Below are positions 58,501 through 64,000 of a stretch of DNA of 64,000 bases, piece after piece. This DNA is from Streptomyces caelestis (GTDB lineage Bacteria; Actinomycetota; Actinomycetes; Streptomycetales; Streptomycetaceae). The first letter of the stretch is position 1, and every line of letters starts with the position of its first letter. A model generated the notes under the pieces. That model did not search any database and was not told the origin of the DNA. It saw nothing but the letters and a program-made list of their open reading frames with translations. The DNA lies in NCBI RefSeq assembly GCF_014205255.1, contig NZ_JACHNE010000001.1, positions 6,200,001 through 6,264,000 of the forward strand. Direction: 5' to 3'. The position numbers were made by a program, and so were the translations under genes.

Positions 58501-60831
58501 ATGGTGGACGGAGCGGCTGGTCAGGGGGCAAGGGCGATGGACAGCGACGGGACGCAGGAGGCCCGGGGTACGCATGCGAACCCGGTGCCGCGTCCGGCGG
58601 GGCCGCCGGAGGTGCCCGCGGGGCCACCGGACGTGCCCGGAGCGCCGCCGAACGGCCATGGCGCTCCGCCGGGGATGCCCGCGGTGCCGCCGGACGGCCC
58701 CGGCGTGCCGCCGGACGGCCCCGGCGTGCCGTCGAACGGATCCGGTGCGGCGTCGGGCGGATCCGGTGCGGCGTCGGGCGGATCCGCTGTGCCTCCCCGG
58801 CCGGCCCGGGCGCCAGGGGTGCCTCCGATGCCGGACGGCTCCTCCTTCCTGACGTGGCTGCGCACGCCCCGGCCCGAGGCACCGCCCGGCGTGTGGCGGT
58901 TCGGGCACCGGCCGCGGCCGGCTGAGGAGCCGGAGCGGATTCCGACACGGCAGCTGGTGGGCGGTGCGGTGATCGCGTTCCTGTGCGGTTGGCTGCTGTG
59001 CTCGCTGCTGTACAACGGCTATCTCGGCGGCTTCTGGCTCTGGCCGTGGTTCGTGCTGGCGCCGGATTCCTGGGTTCTCGGCAAGGCCGGGGCCGTGGGA
59101 GGCGTGGCCTCGTACATCTACGAAGGCCTCGTGTTCCTCGCGATCTTCGCGCTCTTCGGAAGGGTCGGGCATTGGCCTGAGCTGTGGCGCCGGTACGGCC
59201 CGGCCGCCTGGCGCCGCAGCATGCCGGGTGACCCGCCGCAGCCCGCTCCCGAAGCCGACCCCGCCGAGTGGCCCGCCCTTCGTGCCGCTGGAGCCGTCGA
59301 CGCCGCCGAGCGGCTTGCCGCCGACGCGCGGGCCGGGCTCATGAGGGACGTCGACCATGCCCGGATCGCCCGCGCCTGGCAGGGCGTGCGCAGTGGTCGG
59401 CACAGTCTGGCGACCTTCAGCGGTGCAGTGCTCCAGGACGGTGCCGCCGCCTGCCTGCACCCCTCCGGCGCCCGCGACCTGCCCACCCGGCTGGCCCGGC
59501 ACGACTTGCTCACCGGGCAGGTGCGGCTCGGCACCAGCGCCGACGATCCGCGCAATCCGTACGCCTACCGCGGCACCGGCCTCGCCCTCGGCCCGGAACT
59601 GCTGGGCACCTCCCTGCTCGCCGTCGGCCCCGCCGGCTCCGGAAAGACAGGAGCCGTCGTGCGGCCCCTCGCCGAGTCGCTGTGTCTGCATGCTCTCGCC
59701 GGGCGGGCCGCCGTCGTCGTGGTCGGGGCGGCGGGGGCCGGGCTCGGGCCGTCCGACGCGTATGACGTCGTCGTGCGGATCGGGAACCAGGACTCCGAGT
59801 ACGACCTGGATCTGTACGGGGGGACCGGCGACCCGGACGAGGCCGCGGCCGTGCTCGCCGAGGCGCTGGTGGGGGATCTCGCCGATCCGCACCCGGGCAG
59901 TGACAGCAGGCGTTCCACGACCGTGCTCGCCCAGCTGCTCGGGCCGTTCCGGGCGGTGCACGGGCGTTTTCCGTCCGTACCGGAGCTGCGGCAGCTGCTG
60001 GACGGGGCGCCGGGGCCGCTGGCCGCGCTGCGGCAGGGGCTTCAGGACGCCGGGCAGGAGTCGCTGCTGCGGGAACTGGACGCCCGGGAGCGGCAGATGG
60101 GACAGCCGGGCGATGTCGGCGGGGTGCTCGCGGACCGGGTGGCCTTGCTGGACCGGCCGGCCTTCGCCCCCTTCTTCGACACGTCCGGGGCCACCCGGCC
60201 CTTCACCCTCAAGGCCCTCGACCATCCCGTCCGGGTGCGGATCGACCTGCCCGAGCGCGGGCACGCCGACGCCTCCCGGATGCTGGCGCGGCTGGTGCTC
60301 GCGCAGTTCACGGCGAGTGTCGCCGTACGGGAGGACCGGTCGCTGTTCGCCTGTCTGCTGCTCGACGACGCGACCGGGGTGGTGACGCCCGAGGCCGTGC
60401 GCGGCATCCAGCGGCTGCGGTCCGGCAACGCCGGGGTCGTGCTGACCCTGCGGACGCTGGACGACGTGCCCCGGCCGCTGCGCGGGCCGCTGCTCGGGGC
60501 CACCGGCTGCCGGATGGCGCTGTCGGGACTCACCCCGTGGGACGGGCAGGACTTCGCCGAGGTGTGGGGCAAGGAGTGGACCGAGGCCCGGGACGTCACC
60601 GACCGGCAGATCATCGCGGAGACGCCCGCGGGCAAGGCCGTGCACATGCTGCGGCGGGTCATCACCGGCCAGGCCCCGACCGCGCGGGCGGTGACGGTGC
60701 GGCAGGTCGAACGGGAGCGCTGGTCCGCCTCCGAGCTGGCGCACGGAGTGCCGGCCGGGCACGCGGTGCTGTCGCTGACCGATGTGAAGGGCGAGCACGC
60801 GCCGCCGCTGCTGGTGGATCTGCGGGGCTGA
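58501..60831 (+). CDS. Membrane-anchored P-loop ATPase, coupling-protein-like (TraD/VirD4 type)
   Basis: The 776-residue protein has a Pro/Gly-rich N-terminus with repeats (VPPDGPG twice, SGAASGG twice, residues 60-95), two membrane helices (about 152-172 and 200-220), then an ATPase domain with Walker A VGPAGSGKTG and Walker B-like SLFACLLLDDA. The C-terminal part (LRTLDDVPRPLRGPLLGATG, CRMALSGLTPWDGQDFAEVW) is typical of conjugation coupling proteins in layout. No conjugation genes are nearby. ATG at 58537, with a better ribosome binding site, is an alternative start. Confidence 0.75.
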   Translation: MVDGAAGQGARAMDSDGTQEARGTHANPVPRPAGPPEVPAGPPDVPGAPPNGHGAPPGMPAVPPDGPGVPPDGPGVPSNGSGAASGGSGAASGGSAVPPRPARAPGVPPMPDGSSFLTWLRTPRPEAPPGVWRFGHRPRPAEEPERIPTRQLVGGAVIAFLCGWLLCSLLYNGYLGGFWLWPWFVLAPDSWVLGKAGAVGGVASYIYEGLVFLAIFALFGRVGHWPELWRRYGPAAWRRSMPGDPPQPAPEADPAEWPALRAAGAVDAAERLAADARAGLMRDVDHARIARAWQGVRSGRHSLATFSGAVLQDGAAACLHPSGARDLPTRLARHDLLTGQVRLGTSADDPRNPYAYRGTGLALGPELLGTSLLAVGPAGSGKTGAVVRPLAESLCLHALAGRAAVVVVGAAGAGLGPSDAYDVVVRIGNQDSEYDLDLYGGTGDPDEAAAVLAEALVGDLADPHPGSDSRRSTTVLAQLLGPFRAVHGRFPSVPELRQLLDGAPGPLAALRQGLQDAGQESLLRELDARERQMGQPGDVGGVLADRVALLDRPAFAPFFDTSGATRPFTLKALDHPVRVRIDLPERGHADASRMLARLVLAQFTASVAVREDRSLFACLLLDDATGVVTPEAVRGIQRLRSGNAGVVLTLRTLDDVPRPLRGPLLGATGCRMALSGLTPWDGQDFAEVWGKEWTEARDVTDRQIIAETPAGKAVHMLRRVITGQAPTARAVTVRQVERERWSASELAHGVPAGHAVLSLTDVKGEHAPPLLVDLRG

Positions 60832-60956
60832 CGGCTTCCGGCCGGTGCGGGTTCGCGGGGACCGTACGGTGAGGCAGAATCGTCACAGGTCGTTCATACG
60901 TGGCGGCCAAAAGCGCACAAAGATCACACACGTCCTGACGCAGACCTGAAGGCCTC

Positions 60957-62630
60957 ATGCCCCCGACGCTCGCCTCGCTCGTCCACCACTCCGCGCTGAA
61001 ACTCACCGTGCGGGCGGGCGAAGACCGCCTCGACGTGCCGGTCCGCTGGGCGCACGTCAGCGAGCTCGCCGACCCCGTCCCCTACATGGAGGGCGGGGAA
61101 CTGCTGCTGATCACCGCGCTCAAACTGGACGCCGAGGACCCGGAGGCCATGCGCCGCTACGTACGGCGGCTGGTCGGGGCCGGGGTGGTCGGGCTCGGTT
61201 TCGCCGTCGGCGTCAACTACGAGGAGATCCCCAAGGCGCTGGTCGACGCGGCCGAGGAGGAGGGCCTGCCGCTGCTGGAGGTGCCGCGCCGCACGCCTTT
61301 CCTCGCCATCAGCAAGGCCGTGTCCGCCGCGATCGCCGCCGACCAGTACCGCTCCGTCACGGCCGGGTTCGCCGCCCAGCGCGAGCTGACCAGGCAGGCC
61401 CAGACGGGCGGGCCCGAGGGGCTGCTGGCCGCGCTGGCCTCGCAGGTCGACGGATGGGCCGCGCTGTACGACGCCTCGGGCGCCGTCGTCGCCACGGCAC
61501 CGGAGTGGGCCGGGCGGCGGGCCGCGCGGCTCACCGGCGACGTGCAGAGGCTGCGGGAACGGCCCGCGCCCGCGTCGTCGGTGGTCGGCGGACCGGAGCA
61601 CGAGGACCGGGTCGAACTGCACACCATCGGCACGGGCCGGCGCCCCCGCGCGGCCCTCGCCGTGGGCACGGCCGCCGCCCTCGGCACCGCCGAGCGCTAC
61701 GCCGTCCACTCGGCCATCGCGCTGCTGACCCTGACCACGGAACGCTCCCGGTCCCTCCAGGCGGCCGAGCAGCGGATCGGCGCTGCGGTGCTGCGCATGC
61801 TGCTGGCCGGGGAGCCGGACCACGCGCGCGCGGTCGCCGGGGACCTGTACGGCGAGCTGCTGGACGCGCCGTTCCGGATGCTGGTCGCGGAGCGGGTGCC
61901 GGTGTCGGCCTCGGCCGCGCTGGTCCGTGCCGATGCCCCGGCCGGCGCCCCGGCGCTCGAGCGGCCGTCGGCCGCCGCGCTCGCCGCGGCCGACACGGGC
62001 GGAGACCCCCTCGCGGCGCTCGCCGACGTCATGGAGTCCGCCGCGGCCCGGGCCGGCGAGGCCGTCCTCGTGGTGCCGGAGGGGGAACGGCTGGTGGTGC
62101 TGGCCGCGGACGGCGGTGCCGCCGCGGCGGCCTGCGGGGAGTACGCGGCCGCCCTGGAGTCGGCCCGCGCGGGCGTACGCGAGAAGGTACCGGGCGGGGA
62201 GGACGACGAGCTGGTCGTGGGCCTGTCGGCGCCGGCCGGGCCCATCGCCGCGTCCGCCGCGTACAAGCAGGCCGAGCAGGCGCTGTCGGTGGCGCGGCGG
62301 CGCGGGCGCGTCCTCGTGGAGCACGAGCAGATGGCGGCCGGATCCGTGCTGCCGCTGCTGGCGGACGACGCGGTGCGGGCCTTCGCCGACGGGATGCTGC
62401 GGCCGCTGTACGAGCACGACGCCACGGGCCGCGGCGACCTCGTCGCCTCCCTGCGCGCCTGGCTGTCCCGGCACGGCCAGTGGGACGCGGCGGCGGCCGA
62501 CCTCGGCGTCCACCGCCACACCCTCCGCTACCGCATGCGCCGGGTCGAGGAGATCCTCGGCCGCTCCCTGGACGACGCCGACGTACGGATGGAGCTCTGG
62601 CTCGCCCTGAAGGCGACTTCCACCGACTAG
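60957..62630 (+). CDS. PucR family transcriptional regulator
   Basis: The 557-residue protein has the PucR N-terminal ligand domain (VPVRWAHVSELADPVPYMEG), a central GAF/GGDEF-like part and the C-terminal HTH_30 helix-turn-helix (AADLGVHRHTLRYRMRRVEE, ILGRSLDDADVRMELWLAL). PucR regulators control purine or amine catabolic genes. ATG at 60957 follows GAAGG. It lies 132 bases upstream of an aldehyde dehydrogenase and probably regulates it. Confidence 0.9.
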   Translation: MPPTLASLVHHSALKLTVRAGEDRLDVPVRWAHVSELADPVPYMEGGELLLITALKLDAEDPEAMRRYVRRLVGAGVVGLGFAVGVNYEEIPKALVDAAEEEGLPLLEVPRRTPFLAISKAVSAAIAADQYRSVTAGFAAQRELTRQAQTGGPEGLLAALASQVDGWAALYDASGAVVATAPEWAGRRAARLTGDVQRLRERPAPASSVVGGPEHEDRVELHTIGTGRRPRAALAVGTAAALGTAERYAVHSAIALLTLTTERSRSLQAAEQRIGAAVLRMLLAGEPDHARAVAGDLYGELLDAPFRMLVAERVPVSASAALVRADAPAGAPALERPSAAALAAADTGGDPLAALADVMESAAARAGEAVLVVPEGERLVVLAADGGAAAAACGEYAAALESARAGVREKVPGGEDDELVVGLSAPAGPIAASAAYKQAEQALSVARRRGRVLVEHEQMAAGSVLPLLADDAVRAFADGMLRPLYEHDATGRGDLVASLRAWLSRHGQWDAAAADLGVHRHTLRYRMRRVEEILGRSLDDADVRMELWLALKATSTD

Positions 62631-62762
62631 AGCCCGTGTGCCAAACCGTAGTGTCCCCACCCGTCACTGCTACGCCCCGGACAAACGACCTTCGGCCACC
62701 CCGCCCCTACCGTGGGACCCGCAGCACAGGACCACCCCCAACGCCGAAGGGCCGGAACACCT

Positions 62763-64000
62763 ATGACTTCCACCCACGCCTTCTGGCTCGCCGGCCGTGA
62801 GGCCACCGGCGAGGACACCTTCGATGTCACCTCCCCGTGGGACGGGCGGCTCGTCGGCAAGGTGAGCGTGCCGACGGACGCGCAGGTCGAGGAGGCCGTG
62901 GCCGCCGCGTACGCCGTGCGGGACGAGTTCGCCGCCACCCCGGCGCACGTGCGCGCCGCCGCCCTCGACCACGTCAGCAAGCGCCTCGTGGAGCGCACCG
63001 AGGAGATCGCGCAGTTGATCTCCGCCGAGAACGGCAAGCCACTGAAGTGGGCACGCGGCGAGGTGGGCCGGGCGGTGTCCGTCTTCCGGTTCGCGGCCGA
63101 GGAGGCCCGGCGGTTCAACGGCGGCGAGGCCCAGCGGCTCGACACCGACCTCGGCGGCCAGGGCCGGCTCGCCCTCACCCGCCGCTTCCCGAAGGGCGTC
63201 GTACTCGGCATCGCGCCCTTCAACTTCCCGCTCAACCTCTGCGCCCACAAGGTCGCCCCGGCCATCGCCGCCGGCGCCCCGATCATCCTCAAGCCGGCCC
63301 CGGCGACCCCGCTGTCCGGTCTGGTCATCGGCGAGCTGCTGGCCGAGACCGAGCTGCCCGCGGGCTCCTGGAGCATCCTGCCGGTCGCCAATGACAGGAT
63401 GCCCGCCCTGGTGCAGGACGAGCGCCTGCCCGTGATCTCCTTCACCGGCTCCGAGAAGGTCGGCTACGCGATCATGGACTCGGTGCCGCGCAAGCACTGC
63501 ACCCTGGAGCTGGGCGGCAACGGCGCGGCCGTCGTCCTCGCCGACTGGGCGAGCGACGAGGACCTGGACCGGGCGGCGAACCGCATCGCCACCTTCTCCA
63601 ACTACCAGGGCGGCCAGTCCTGCATCTCCGTCCAGCGGGTCATCGCGGACGCCTCCGTGTACGACCGGCTGCTGCCGCGCATCGTCGCCGCCGTCGAGGC
63701 ACAGGTCACCGGCGACCCGAGCGACGACGCGACCGACGTCGGGCCGCTGGTCAGCGAGGACGCCGCCCAGCGCGTCGAGACGTGGGTCCGGGAGGCGGTC
63801 GACGCCGGTGCCGCGCTGCTCACCGGCGGCAAGCGCGACGGCGCCTCGTACGCGCCGACCGTGCTGGCCGACGTACCGGCCGACGTCACCCTCTCCTGCG
63901 AGGAGGTCTTCGGACCGGTCCTCACCGTACAGAAGGTGAACGGCGAGGCCGAGGCCTTCGCCGCCGTCAACGACTCCAAGTACGGCCTCCAGGCGGGCGT
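62763..64000 (+). CDS. Aldehyde dehydrogenase (3' end outside the window)
   Basis: Reading from ATG 62763 (MTSTHAFWLAGREATGED), the first 412 residues are present. The nucleotide site (GIAPFNFPLNLCAHKVAPAI), catalytic Glu (LELGGNGAA) and Cys (YQGGQSCISVQR) are seen. The GGQSC pattern differs from the GQDC of the two aminobutyraldehyde-type enzymes, so this is another subgroup, perhaps glyceraldehyde-3-phosphate, lactaldehyde or succinate-semialdehyde type. The frame is open at the window edge. GAAGG (62746-62750) is the likely ribosome binding site. It is downstream of the PucR gene. Confidence 0.9.
   Translation, partial: MTSTHAFWLAGREATGEDTFDVTSPWDGRLVGKVSVPTDAQVEEAVAAAYAVRDEFAATPAHVRAAALDHVSKRLVERTEEIAQLISAENGKPLKWARGEVGRAVSVFRFAAEEARRFNGGEAQRLDTDLGGQGRLALTRRFPKGVVLGIAPFNFPLNLCAHKVAPAIAAGAPIILKPAPATPLSGLVIGELLAETELPAGSWSILPVANDRMPALVQDERLPVISFTGSEKVGYAIMDSVPRKHCTLELGGNGAAVVLADWASDEDLDRAANRIATFSNYQGGQSCISVQRVIADASVYDRLLPRIVAAVEAQVTGDPSDDATDVGPLVSEDAAQRVETWVREAVDAGAALLTGGKRDGASYAPTVLADVPADVTLSCEEVFGPVLTVQKVNGEAEAFAAVNDSKYGLQAG

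Noticed and set aside
58267..60798. An 843-codon minus-strand frame opposite the P-loop ATPase gene
   Set aside because: It mirrors the codon bias of the real gene, has no domain signature and no ribosome binding site.

Overview
The window is a stretch of high-GC actinobacterial core chromosome, almost certainly Streptomyces. It carries whiG, the four-gene sip signal peptidase cassette, many GTG starts and strong G/C bias at third codon positions. From memory, the gene order resembles the S. coelicolor region around whiG; this was not checked by search. No rRNA, tRNA, CRISPR array or intact insertion sequence was seen.

Positions 1-10.1 kb hold the end of ffh, an antisense methyltransferase, proS, a SprT-like protein, the ribosome and tRNA maturation block rpsP-khpA-rimM-trmD-rplS, and sipW-sipX-sipY-sipZ. 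Positions 10.1-16.7 kb hold a Nudix hydrolase, a DUF2469 protein, a YraN/ComM/DprA operon with overlapping starts, whiG, a TetR regulator and a secreted M23 protein. Positions 17.0-21.7 kb hold rpsB-tsf-pyrH-frr-cdsA, with large hairpins between rpsB and tsf and between tsf and pyrH. Positions 22.3-23.8 kb are a gene-poor gap with two probable small minus-strand genes, a secreted Gly-rich protein and a long inverted-repeat element. rlmN follows, then a TPP riboswitch controlling a thiamine ABC transporter.

Positions 29-34.7 kb carry a mycothiol-type DinB-fold enzyme, a sortase substrate ending in LAETG, a LOG-family protein, a VOC protein and an unusual ABC pair. Positions 34.9-51.4 kb look like a polyamine/GABA catabolic region: a class III aminotransferase, an Lrp-type regulator, two aminoaldehyde-type dehydrogenases, a PotABCD-type transporter and a gamma-glutamylputrescine-oxidase-like flavoenzyme. 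It is interrupted by an ECF sigma factor fused to its own anti-sigma-like and extracytoplasmic parts, a GDPD, an adenosine deaminase, two DUF4190-type proteins and a NADAR protein. A gabT gene and a third aldehyde dehydrogenase beside a PucR-type regulator lie further right. Putrescine would be imported, converted through 4-aminobutyraldehyde to GABA, and GABA passed on to succinate. A shared operator-like sequence upstream of the lrp/aldehyde dehydrogenase divergon and of the dehydrogenase-pot operon suggests common control.

Positions 51.4-61 kb hold a truncated, frameshifted dnaA-like pseudogene, a small conserved-looking protein of unknown role, a PAP2 phosphatase, an acyltransferase fused to a long C-terminal domain, an HxlR/NAD(P)-oxidoreductase pair, and a large membrane-anchored P-loop protein resembling conjugation coupling ATPases. 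The most notable observations are the dnaA-like relic, the ECF sigma fusion, the shared operator, the degenerate ABC ATPase and the two cryptic small genes at 22.4-23.0 kb.
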